A stretch of 64,000 nt of DNA from Arthrobacter hankyongi. GTDB taxonomy: Bacteria; Actinomycetota; Actinomycetes; Actinomycetales; Micrococcaceae. The notes under the pieces are model-generated. The model saw nothing but the letters and a program-made list of their open reading frames with translations. It made no database searches and was not told the DNA's origin. The DNA lies in NCBI RefSeq assembly GCF_022012395.1, contig NZ_JAKLTQ010000001.1, positions 434,001-498,000 of the forward strand, written 5' to 3'. Below, in pieces: positions 47,886 through 55,534 of this stretch. The translations under genes were made by a program, and so were the position numbers. How positions within the stretch are numbered: the first letter of the stretch is position 1; the number at the start of each line of letters is the position of its first letter.

Positions 47886-48046
47886 GTCCCGGCGCGCCGG
47901 ATGGAAACAAACCTGTCGGTCCAGCCGTTAGGGTGTTAACTAAGAGCGTCTCGGGGGGAAGACCACCTATTGGGCGCCACCGACTACCGGTTTCTCCCGG
48001 AGCAACTGCCCCGTGGGGAAACGGCACCCAAAGGAGTACCCTAGGC
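47886..48046 (+). promoter_or_regulatory. Leader of the Ter operon with possible RNA structure
   Basis: 161 bp without a gene. GTTTCTCCC near 47990 and GGGGAAACGG near 48015-48025 can pair as a hairpin that would sit just upstream of the AAGGAG ribosome site (48031-48036). The sequence did not match the Mn2+ yybP-ykoY consensus that I could recall, although TerC-family genes often have that switch. Regulatory role is conjecture. Confidence 0.35.
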
Positions 48047-49159
48047 GTGTTTTTCAAGACCTTCGGCTGGTCCCTGGCCATCACCGCCATTGCCTTGGTT
48101 GTGGCCTTCCTGTACGGGGGACCGACCGCGCTGATCCTGTGCGCCATCCTGGGCGTGCTCGAGGTCAGCCTCAGCTTCGACAACGCCGTGGTGAACGCGC
48201 GGATCCTGGAGCGGATGAGCCCGTTCTGGCAGAAGATGTTTTTGACCGTGGGCATCGTGATCGCCGTGTTCGGCATGCGGATCGTGTTCCCGCTGCTGAT
48301 CGTGGGCGTCACCGCGCAGCTGAACCCGGTCGAGGCGGTGACCCTGGCCCTGGAGAAGGGCGACCCGCACACCCCGGGCACCTACGCCTACCTGCTGCAT
48401 GAGGCCCACCCGCAGATCGCCGCGTTCGGCGGGATGTTCCTGCTGATGCTGTTCCTGGACTTCATGTTCGAGGACAAGGACATCCACTGGCTGCACTGGC
48501 TGGAGAAGCCGATCGCCAAGATCGGCCGGCTCAACGGCGCCTCGTTCATCGTGGGCCTGCTGGCGCTGCTGCTGATCGCCAACCTGGCCGCCGAGCACAC
48601 CGTCACCGTGCTGGTCGCCGGCATCGCCGGGCTGGTCACCTACTTCCTGGTCACCGCCCTGGGCGACCTGTTCGACGTCGACGGGGACGAGGATACCGAC
48701 GCCGAGGACACCGCCGCGGTCGCCGCCCGGGACGCCGGCCCGAACCCGGCCGCGAAGGTGGTCGGCAAGGCCGCGTTCATGCTCTTCCTCTACCTGGAGG
48801 TCATCGACGCCTCGTTCTCCTTCGACGGGGTGATCGGCGCGTTCGCGATCACCGCCGACCCGATCATCATCGCCCTGGGCCTGGGCCTGATCGGGGCGAT
48901 GTTCGTCCGCTCGCTGACCGTGTTCCTGGTCCGCCAGGGCACCCTGGACGAGTACGTCTACCTGGACCACGGCGCGCACTGGGCCATCGGCGCCCTGGCC
49001 GCGATCCTGCTGATCACCATCAGCGTCGAGGTCAACGAGGTCATCACCGGCCTGATCGGCGTGGTCTTCATCCTGGCCGCGTTCCTCAGCTCCGTCCGCC
49101 GGAACAAGCGCCTGGCCGCGACCGAGCATGCCGAAGCACTCACCGCAGCAACCAAATAG
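48047..49159 (+). CDS. DUF475 (TerC-superfamily) membrane protein
   Basis: 370 residues with about nine helices. The TerC-family hallmark LEVSLSFDNAVVNARIL (about 33-49) is repeated in the second half as YLEVIDASFSFDGVIGAFA. Acidic residues in these helices fit metal-ion transport or sensing. An acidic cytoplasmic loop (DVDGDEDTDAED, about 208-219) separates the halves. The GTG start has AAGGAG about 10 nt upstream. It opens the Ter operon; a TerD gene follows after 14 bp. Confidence 0.9.
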   Translation: MFFKTFGWSLAITAIALVVAFLYGGPTALILCAILGVLEVSLSFDNAVVNARILERMSPFWQKMFLTVGIVIAVFGMRIVFPLLIVGVTAQLNPVEAVTLALEKGDPHTPGTYAYLLHEAHPQIAAFGGMFLLMLFLDFMFEDKDIHWLHWLEKPIAKIGRLNGASFIVGLLALLLIANLAAEHTVTVLVAGIAGLVTYFLVTALGDLFDVDGDEDTDAEDTAAVAARDAGPNPAAKVVGKAAFMLFLYLEVIDASFSFDGVIGAFAITADPIIIALGLGLIGAMFVRSLTVFLVRQGTLDEYVYLDHGAHWAIGALAAILLITISVEVNEVITGLIGVVFILAAFLSSVRRNKRLAATEHAEALTAATK

Positions 49160-49173
49160 GAAAGAGGAAAACC

Positions 49174-49764
49174 ATGGCATTGAGCCTGCAGAAGGGCCAG
49201 TCCCTGTCCCTGACCAAGAGCGACGGTAATTCCCTGACCAAGGTCCGGCTCGGCCTGGGCTGGGATGCGGCGGCGCCCGCCAAGCGCGGCCTCTTTGGCG
49301 GCCTCAAGAGCGTGGAGGTGGACCTGGACGCCTCGGCGATCCTGTTCGACGCCGCCGGCAAGGCGCTGGATGTCGTCTTCTTCAACCAGCTCAAGAGCCA
49401 GGACGGCTCCACGCAGCACACCGGTGACAACCTCACCGGCGAGGGCGACGGCGACGACGAGACCATCCTGGTGGACCTGCCGGCGGTCTCCCCCTCGGTG
49501 GCCCACCTCGTGTTCGTGATCAGCAGCTACAGCGGCCAGACCTTCGACAAGGTGGCCAACGCGTTCACCCGGCTGCTGGACGATTCCGCTCCGGGAAGCC
49601 CCGAGGTGGCCCGCTTCCAGCTCACCGACTCGGGCAGCCACACCGCCATGATCATGGCCAAGGTTTCCCGCCAGGGCGCCGGCTGGACCTTCCAGGCCAT
49701 TGGCGAGCGGGCCACCGGCCGCACGGTCAAGGACCTGATCGCCCCGGCAGCCCGGGTGCTCTAA
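49174..49764 (+). CDS. TerD-family protein (paralog 1)
   Basis: 196 residues. The N-terminal LSLTKSDG and LGLGWD are the usual TerD opening. Calcium-binding acidic motifs are VDLDASAIL (about 49-57) and [13 protein letters not shown] (84-96). Compared with the other paralogs it has a Lys-rich insertion (KRGLFGGLKS), similar to TerZ-type members. Ter proteins are linked to tellurite, phage and oxidative stress tolerance. Ribosome site AGAGGAAAA precedes the ATG. Confidence 0.95.
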   Translation: MALSLQKGQSLSLTKSDGNSLTKVRLGLGWDAAAPAKRGLFGGLKSVEVDLDASAILFDAAGKALDVVFFNQLKSQDGSTQHTGDNLTGEGDGDDETILVDLPAVSPSVAHLVFVISSYSGQTFDKVANAFTRLLDDSAPGSPEVARFQLTDSGSHTAMIMAKVSRQGAGWTFQAIGERATGRTVKDLIAPAARVL

Positions 49765-49781
49765 ACGAAGGGAATGAATAA

Positions 49782-50363
49782 ATGGCATCACTGACACTTG
49801 GCAAGGGCGCCAACCTGTCCCTGACCAAGGCGGATCCCGGGCTGCGCCAAGCCATGGTCGGGCTCGGCTGGGACCCGCGCACCACCAGCGGCGCTGCGTT
49901 CGACCTGGACGCTTCGGCCCTGCTGCTGGGGGCCAACGGCAAGGTCCGTTCCCAGGACGACTTCATCTTCTACAACCAGCTCGCCACCCCGGACGGCTCG
50001 GTCGTGCACCAGGGCGACAACCGGACCGGCGAGGGCGACGGCGACGACGAGCAGATCCTGATCGACCTGGGCCTGGTCGCCGCCGACGTCGAGCGCATTG
50101 TGATCGCCGTTTCGATCGACCAGGCGGACGCACGCGGGCAGAACTTCGGCCAGGTGCGCGACGCCTACTGCCGCGTGCTCAACCAGGAAACCGAGCAGGA
50201 GATCGTCCGCTTCGATCTCAGCGAAGACGCCGCGTCCGAAACCGCGATGATCTTCTCGGAGCTCTACCGCCGCGACGGCGAGTGGAAGTTCCGGGCCGTC
50301 GGCCAGGGCTACGCCAGCGGCCTGTACGGGATCGCCACGGACTTCGGCATCGCGCTCAGCTAG
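49782..50363 (+). CDS. TerD-family protein (paralog 2)
   Basis: 193 residues, canonical TerD fold. Motifs are [12 protein letters not shown] (about 27-38), [14 protein letters not shown] (41-54) and [13 protein letters not shown] (78-90), which bind calcium in characterised TerD proteins. About 70-75 percent of visible residues match paralog 3, indicating recent duplication. The C-terminus ends -LS because the stop codon lies inside a hairpin repeat (50355-50420). Confidence 0.96.
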   Translation: MASLTLGKGANLSLTKADPGLRQAMVGLGWDPRTTSGAAFDLDASALLLGANGKVRSQDDFIFYNQLATPDGSVVHQGDNRTGEGDGDDEQILIDLGLVAADVERIVIAVSIDQADARGQNFGQVRDAYCRVLNQETEQEIVRFDLSEDAASETAMIFSELYRRDGEWKFRAVGQGYASGLYGIATDFGIALS

Positions 50364-50420
50364 CGCGTCGCGCCTTCCCTCTGCTCGCAAGCTCGCAGCG
50401 GGCCCTCGGCGCTAGCTGAG
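50355..50420. repeat. Dispersed hairpin repeat, complete copy
   Basis: Perfect 12-bp inverted ends CTCAGCTAGCGC (50355-50366) and GCGCTAGCTGAG (50409-50420) enclose a hairpin core with CTGCTCGCAAGCTCGCAG. The left end provides the final Leu-Ser codons and the TAG stop of TerD paralog 2. The unit is 66 bp long and aligns with 28034-28099. The following 50421-50496 hold no gene. Confidence 0.88.
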
Positions 50421-50496
50421 TGGGGCGCTCCACGCAGTGGGAAGGCGGGACGCGCTTACCGTCAGCATCCATCCCCAGAAGCAAAGGAATTGATCA

Positions 50497-51078
50497 ATGG
50501 CAGGCCTCACCCTGGACAAGGGCAGCAACCTCTCCCTGACCAAGACGGACCCCGGACTGCAGAAGGCCGTGGTCGGCCTCGGTTGGGATCCCCGGACCAC
50601 CACCGGGGAGGCATTCGACCTGGACGCCTCGGCCCTGCTGCTCGGGGCCAACGGCAAGGTCCGCTCCTCGGCGGACTTCATTTTCTACAACCAGCGTGCC
50701 GCCGCGGACGGCTCCGTGGTGCACGAAGGCGACAACCGCACCGGTGAAGGCGGCGGCGACGACGAAACGATCCTGGTGGACCTGTCCGCGGTGGCCGCGG
50801 ACGTGGAGCGCGTGGTCTTCGTGGTCTCCATCGACCAGGCCGAGGCCCGGGGGCAGAACTTCGGTCAGGTCCGCGGCGCCTACTGCCGGGTGGTCAACCA
50901 GGCCACCGAGCAGGAGATCGTCCGCTTCGACCTCAGCGAGGACGCGGCCCCCGAAACGGCCATGATCTTCTCGGAGATCTACCGGCACAGCGGCGAATGG
51001 AAGTTCCGCGCCGTCGGCCAGGGCTACGCCACCGGCCTGGCCGGCATCGCCACCGACTTCGGCGTGCAACTGGGCTGA
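50497..51078 (+). CDS. TerD-family protein (paralog 3)
   Basis: 193 residues, nearly the same as paralog 2: [34 protein letters not shown] and the calcium motif [13 protein letters not shown]. Ends FGVQLG, the more usual terminus, while paralog 2 ends in repeat-derived codons. The ATG has AAAGGAA upstream. A stable hairpin lies between this gene and TelA. Confidence 0.96.
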   Translation: MAGLTLDKGSNLSLTKTDPGLQKAVVGLGWDPRTTTGEAFDLDASALLLGANGKVRSSADFIFYNQRAAADGSVVHEGDNRTGEGGGDDETILVDLSAVAADVERVVFVVSIDQAEARGQNFGQVRGAYCRVVNQATEQEIVRFDLSEDAAPETAMIFSEIYRHSGEWKFRAVGQGYATGLAGIATDFGVQLG

Positions 51079-51092
51079 GAACCGGTCCACAC

Positions 51093-51124
51093 TGCTGCGG
51101 GACCGGCCCGCCGGTCCCGCAGCA
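51093..51124. terminator. Intra-operon hairpin between TerD and TelA genes
   Basis: Perfect 14-bp stem TGCTGCGGGACCGG / CCGGTCCCGCAGCA with loop CCCG. It would attenuate transcription of downstream Ter genes relative to TerD, or mark the end of a TerC-TerD unit. No U-tract. Confidence 0.7.
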
Positions 51125-51169
51125 CCAGTTTCGCAACACTCCCGCAGCTTTTACCGGAAGGAAGACACC

Positions 51170-52363
51170 ATGACATCGCCCCTGACTCCCCCGGATGTCA
51201 CCGAGGGAACCCTGGTCCTGCAGGCCCCGGAGGCCCCGGCCCTGGTCCAGCCGGACGATGCCCCCGGCATGGTGCCGGTTCCCGCCGAACGCCAGCAGGA
51301 AATCAACCAGCAGGCCGCCGCTTTCATCGCCGACGTCGCCAAGCTGGATTCGCGCAGTCCCGATTTCGCGCAGCGCGTGGACGGCATCGCCAAGCTCGGC
51401 CGTGACGAGATGCTCGAGTCCGGCACGTTCTCCAGCCGGATGCTGGAGCGCTCCTCCACCTCGGTGGCCGGTGCCAAGCGCAACGGCAACAGCGCCCAGG
51501 CCGCAGTGGCCAGCACCCTGGGCGAACTGCGCAGCACGGTCGAGGACCTGGCCCCCACGAACGAGCACTTGAGCGTGGGACGCAAGATCCTGGGTTTCCT
51601 CCCCGGCGGCAACAAGCTGGCCAAGTACTTCCAGCGCTACGAAAGCGCCCAGCAGCAGCTCGATGCCATCATCAAGTCCCTGATGGCAGGCCAGGACGCG
51701 CTGCTCAAGGACAACGCCGCGCTGGCCAACGAGAAGGTCCAGCTCTGGGACAACATGCAGAAGCTCAGCGAATACGCCGTGTTCGCCCAGGCCATCGACA
51801 ACGCCTGCGTGGCCAAGATTGACGAATCACGCGCCCAGGGCCGCCTCGACGATGCCCAGAAGCTCGAGTCCGATGTGCTCTTCCCGGTGCGCCAGCGGCA
51901 CCAGGACATCCTGACCCAGCTGGCCGTGTCGGTGCAGGGCTATCTGGCGATGGACCTGATCCGCAAGAACAACACCGAACTGGTCAAGGGTGTGGACCGC
52001 GCGCGCACCACCACCATTGCAGCGCTACGTACCGCCGTGATTGTGGCCGAGGCACTGGCCAACCAGAAAATGGTGCTGGACCAGATCGACGCGATCAACA
52101 CCACGACGAACAACATGATCCTCAAGACCAGCGAGATGCTGAAGGACCAGACCGCACGCATCCACCAGCAGGCCGCCAGCTCCGGCGTCAGTGTGGAGAC
52201 CCTGCAGAAGGCCTTCGACAACGTCTTCCAGACCATGGATGCGATCGACACTTTCCGGTCCCAGGCCGCGAAGAACATGGAGGGCACCGTCCACGCGCTG
52301 GAGGCCGGGCTTCAGAAGGCCAAGCCGTACCTGGAGCGCGTCCGCCAGGCCGAGGAACAGTAG
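51170..52363 (+). CDS. telA: TelA-family toxic anion resistance protein
   Basis: 397 residues, mostly alpha-helical with long coiled-coil stretches (about 100-380). Conserved family segments include PTNEHLSVGRKILGFLPGGNKLAKYFQRYESAQQQLDAIIKSL (within residues 120-165) and DMIRKNN-like MDLIRKNNTELVKGVDRA. TelA proteins co-occur with TerD in tellurite and stress loci. The ribosome site AAGGAAG precedes the ATG. Localisation is likely cytoplasmic. Confidence 0.94.
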   Translation: MTSPLTPPDVTEGTLVLQAPEAPALVQPDDAPGMVPVPAERQQEINQQAAAFIADVAKLDSRSPDFAQRVDGIAKLGRDEMLESGTFSSRMLERSSTSVAGAKRNGNSAQAAVASTLGELRSTVEDLAPTNEHLSVGRKILGFLPGGNKLAKYFQRYESAQQQLDAIIKSLMAGQDALLKDNAALANEKVQLWDNMQKLSEYAVFAQAIDNACVAKIDESRAQGRLDDAQKLESDVLFPVRQRHQDILTQLAVSVQGYLAMDLIRKNNTELVKGVDRARTTTIAALRTAVIVAEALANQKMVLDQIDAINTTTNNMILKTSEMLKDQTARIHQQAASSGVSVETLQKAFDNVFQTMDAIDTFRSQAAKNMEGTVHALEAGLQKAKPYLERVRQAEEQ

Positions 52364-52379
52364 GCGGGACTGATCCGGT

Positions 52380-52880
52380 TTGGTAGCACGGTTTTTCGGT
52401 TCGCTGTTCGGCACCCCGCGCCCTGAGGACGGTGCCGGGCCGGAGCCTGCCCCGGAGCCCGACGACGACGCCCGCACGGCGGCGGCGCTGGACCGGCTGC
52501 GGTCGGCGGTGCGCGCCGCCGGCCGCGACCTGCCCGGGATCATTTCCTCCCAGCTGCGCCAGATTGACGATGTGCTGCAGCCGCTGGCCGAGTACGCCCA
52601 GGCGCAGGGCGCTTCCACCGAGCAGCGCGTACTGCTCGAAGCGATGGTCGTGGACTACATCCCCACCCCACTGAACGCCTACCTGGCCCTGCGCGAGGAG
52701 GACCGGGACGAGGGAACCCGGGCCACCGCCATGTTCGCCGAGCAGCTGACCATCCTGTTCGACACGGCCCAGGACCTCAACCACCAAGTAAGAAGCGGAG
52801 CGATCACCGAGTTGTCCACCTACGCACGATTCCTCGATGACAAGTTCGGGCCGTCCATGCTGACCCGGGGAGGCAACTGA
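52380..52880 (+). CDS. Ter-operon helical protein, uncharacterised
   Basis: 166 residues starting at TTG. A short N-terminus FFGSLFGTP is followed by an acidic linker and a helical domain (about 30-160) with no enzyme motif (IISSQLRQIDDVLQPL, MVVDYIPTPLNAYLAL). It lies 17 bp after telA and its stop overlaps the start of TerD paralog 4. Helical companions of TelA are common in such loci; the name is unknown to me. Confidence 0.75.
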   Translation: MVARFFGSLFGTPRPEDGAGPEPAPEPDDDARTAAALDRLRSAVRAAGRDLPGIISSQLRQIDDVLQPLAEYAQAQGASTEQRVLLEAMVVDYIPTPLNAYLALREEDRDEGTRATAMFAEQLTILFDTAQDLNHQVRSGAITELSTYARFLDDKFGPSMLTRGGN

Positions 52881-53431
52881 TGGCCTCCATGGTGGCCGGC
52901 GCCAATGCCGCCCTGACGGCGGAGAACCCGCAGCTGGCCACCGTGGTGGTCGGTCTTGGCTGGTCGGTGATCCCCTCCCGGGGGCCGCAGACCGAGCCGG
53001 TGGCCGCGGCCATCCTCTGCGACAGTTCGGGCCGCGCGGTCTCGGATGAGCACATGGTCTTCTTCAACCAGATCGCCTCCCCCGACGGTTCGGTGCAGTT
53101 CCTCGGCGACGAAGACCAGGAACAGATCGACGTCGACCTGCCCGGGGTGCCGGAGGCGGTTGCCAAGATCACCTTCATCGTCTACATCGACCCGGACCTG
53201 CGCGGGCCCGGCACGTTCGCCTCGGTGCGCGATGCCTACATCCGGCTGGCGGATCCGCAGAACCGCGAGCTGTTGCGCTTCGAGATCCCGTCCGGGACGG
53301 CACAAAACATCAATGCGATGGTGTTCGGGGAACTGTACCGGCACTCGGGCGGCTGGAAGTTCCGTGCCGTCGGCCAGGGCTATACCACGGGCCTGCGCGG
53401 CGTGGCGGACGACTTCCGGATTGCCCTCTAG
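52880..53431 (+). CDS. Divergent TerD-family protein (paralog 4)
   Basis: 183 residues. Overall TerD pattern is kept: VVVGLGWSV (about 22-30), [32 protein letters not shown] near the end. The calcium-binding GDNxTGEGxGDDE is replaced by GDEDQEQ (about 76-82), and the first acidic site DLDAS is changed to AAAILCD. So it probably cannot bind calcium like its paralogs. The start overlaps the preceding stop (TGATG). Confidence 0.9.
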   Translation: MASMVAGANAALTAENPQLATVVVGLGWSVIPSRGPQTEPVAAAILCDSSGRAVSDEHMVFFNQIASPDGSVQFLGDEDQEQIDVDLPGVPEAVAKITFIVYIDPDLRGPGTFASVRDAYIRLADPQNRELLRFEIPSGTAQNINAMVFGELYRHSGGWKFRAVGQGYTTGLRGVADDFRIAL

Positions 53432-53435
53432 CACC

Positions 53436-54347
53436 ATGGCAGTGAACAGGACCGCGATCCGCCACGACCTTGCCTTCCTGCGCCGCCGCCTGAAGCCGGC
53501 CGCGGCAGCTCCCGCCGCGGCGCAGCCGGCGGCAGCCGCACCCCTGGTCCCGCCACCGGCTCCCCCGGCGCCCGCCGTACCTGCGGCACCGGCTGTTTCG
53601 GCGGGGCTGGACCTCGGCCGCCCGGCCGCCCCGGCCCCCGCACCGGCGCCGGCTGCGCCCGCCCAGGCTCCGGTCCAAGCACCGGCCAGCGCGTCGGCCG
53701 CGCTCAGCCTGTCCCGCCCGACGCCGCCCGCGGCGTCACCGGCGCCCGCCGCGGTGCCGCTGAACCTGTCCCGCCCGTCCGCGGCACCGGCCGGCACCCC
53801 GGCGGCCGGCCCTCCCCGCTCCGGTGACAGGCTGCCGCAGCTGTTTCCGGCGCCGGACACGAGCCAGCTGCATGAGCTGACCCGGGCCCGGCCGCTGGTC
53901 AGGCTCAACCCGCGCCAGTCCGCCGTCGGCAGCCTGCGGGTAGCCGGGGCCACCTCGGCCGTCTGGGAATCCTCAACCCGCATCACCGGTGCCCTGACCC
54001 GGGACGGCCAAGGCACCGGCCGGCCCGTACCCACCGCGGGCAACCGGCCGCTGGTGGATTTCGAGGACGGCGAGGCGCTGATCGCCCTGCGGCACCTGAA
54101 GGAATTCCGCCGCGCGCTGTTCGTCGGCGCCGACGACGCACCGCTGGCGGTGCGGGTCTACGGCGGTGCCTCCGTGGTGCTGCCGCCGGAAACCGGGCAC
54201 CGCAATGTCCTGCTGGTCTCGCGGATCGGCTCCGTGCTGGAACTGCGCTCGGATCCGGTTCCGGCAGGGGCGCCGGCCGAGGCCCTGTGGCAGGCCTTCG
54301 GCTTCCGGATGTCCGTCGCGCTGCCGGCCGGCGGATGGTCCGCCTGA
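53436..54347 (+). CDS. Ter-operon protein with LxLxRP repeats, uncharacterised
   Basis: 303 residues. A basic N-terminus (RRRLK) is followed by a Pro/Ala-rich linker (about 21-130) that contains LDLGRP (58-63), LSLSRP (90-95) and LNLSRP (109-114), and then a folded domain (about 140-303) with ALFVGADDAPLAVRVYGG and no known motif. The repeated LxLxRP resembles the LSLTK strand of TerD N-termini, so it may be a docking motif. Its end overlaps the next gene by 13 bp. Confidence 0.75.
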   Translation: MAVNRTAIRHDLAFLRRRLKPAAAAPAAAQPAAAAPLVPPPAPPAPAVPAAPAVSAGLDLGRPAAPAPAPAPAAPAQAPVQAPASASAALSLSRPTPPAASPAPAAVPLNLSRPSAAPAGTPAAGPPRSGDRLPQLFPAPDTSQLHELTRARPLVRLNPRQSAVGSLRVAGATSAVWESSTRITGALTRDGQGTGRPVPTAGNRPLVDFEDGEALIALRHLKEFRRALFVGADDAPLAVRVYGGASVVLPPETGHRNVLLVSRIGSVLELRSDPVPAGAPAEALWQAFGFRMSVALPAGGWSA

Positions 54348-55534
54348 CCGTGCGCCATTTCAGTTTCCTCGCCGAAGAGCAGCTGGCCCGGCTCTTCCAC
54401 CGCCGGCCCGCCGAGCTCAGCCTCGAAACCGATCCGGCCCTGCTCGCCGCCGCCCTCGGCGCCACGCTCTACAGCCCCGGCACGCGGCCGGGGCTGGCCG
54501 ACGACGTGGTCAAGCTCGGCGCCCGCGGCTGCGTCAGCCAGGTCCTCTGCCTCGAGGACTCGGTACCGGACCAGGAGCTCGCCGCGGCGGAGGAGAATGT
54601 CCTGGCCGCGCTCAGCCGGCTGCAGGACCGCAGCGCGGCACACGATGCCGGCAGCCTGCAGACGCCGATGCTCTTCATCCGGACCCGCAGCCCGGAGCAG
54701 ATGCTGGCACTGGCCCGCCGCGGCGGTCCGGCGCTGCGGGCGGTTTCCGGTTTCTCCATCCCCAAATTCGAGAACGAAACCGGGCTGGCCGAACGGTATT
54801 TCGAAGCCCTCGGGGAGGTCCGCCGGCTGGTCGGGGGCGGTCACCGGATGTGGGTCATGCCGATCCTGGAATCCCCGGCCATCATCCACCGCGAGACGCG
54901 CACGCGGGCCCTGGCGCATGTCTTCGACGTGATCAAGCAGCACCGCGAGGATGTCCTGGCCGTGCGGATCGGGGCCACGGACTTCTCCAGCGCCTTCGGG
55001 CTGCGCCGGTCCCGGGACCTGACCATCTACGACGTGCAGGTGGTCGCCTCGGTCATCGCCGACATCGTCAATATCCTCGGCCGGCCCGGGGACGGCCTGG
55101 TGATCACCGGCCCGGTCTGGGAGCACTTCGTCAACACCGAGCGGCTGCTGCGCCCGCAGCTGCGCTCCACTCCCTTCGAGGCAGCGGACGAGGCAGCCCT
55201 GCGCCAGCGCCTGCTGCGCTCCAACCTGGACGGGCTGATCCGGGAAACCGAGCTGGACCACGCCAACGGGCTGCTCGGCAAGACGGTCATCCATCCCAGC
55301 CACGTCCCGGTGGTCCATGCGCTCTCCGTGGTCAGCCATGAAGAATACCTGGACGCCCAGGACATCGTAGATCCGGCCAACGGCGGGGCCAAGGCGTCCC
55401 CGTACAGCAACAAAATGAACGAGATCAAACCCCACCGGGCCTGGGCCGAACGGACCCTGCTCAAGGCGGCCGCGTTCGGCGTGGCCGCCCCCGACGTCAA
55501 TTTCGTAGACCTGCTGGAAGCGAGCATGCAGTGA
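54335..55534 (+). CDS. CitE-like (HpcH/HpaI-fold) lyase of the Ter module
   Basis: 399 residues. TIM-barrel C-C lyase/aldolase superfamily: LCLEDSVPD (71-79) is the acidic CitE motif, and SIPKFEN, MWVMPILESPAII and RIGATDFSSAFGLRR (about 208-222) carry substrate- and metal-site residues. CitE-like enzymes are known members of Ter-associated biosynthetic modules. The next gene starts inside its last codons (GTGA overlap), so the products are made together. Confidence 0.85.
   Translation: MVRLTVRHFSFLAEEQLARLFHRRPAELSLETDPALLAAALGATLYSPGTRPGLADDVVKLGARGCVSQVLCLEDSVPDQELAAAEENVLAALSRLQDRSAAHDAGSLQTPMLFIRTRSPEQMLALARRGGPALRAVSGFSIPKFENETGLAERYFEALGEVRRLVGGGHRMWVMPILESPAIIHRETRTRALAHVFDVIKQHREDVLAVRIGATDFSSAFGLRRSRDLTIYDVQVVASVIADIVNILGRPGDGLVITGPVWEHFVNTERLLRPQLRSTPFEAADEAALRQRLLRSNLDGLIRETELDHANGLLGKTVIHPSHVPVVHALSVVSHEEYLDAQDIVDPANGGAKASPYSNKMNEIKPHRAWAERTLLKAAAFGVAAPDVNFVDLLEASMQ

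Noticed and set aside
47886-48046. Manganese yybP-ykoY riboswitch
   Set aside because: The conserved GGGGAGUA and CAAGACCU segments are not both present in the right order; kept only as an unassigned leader.
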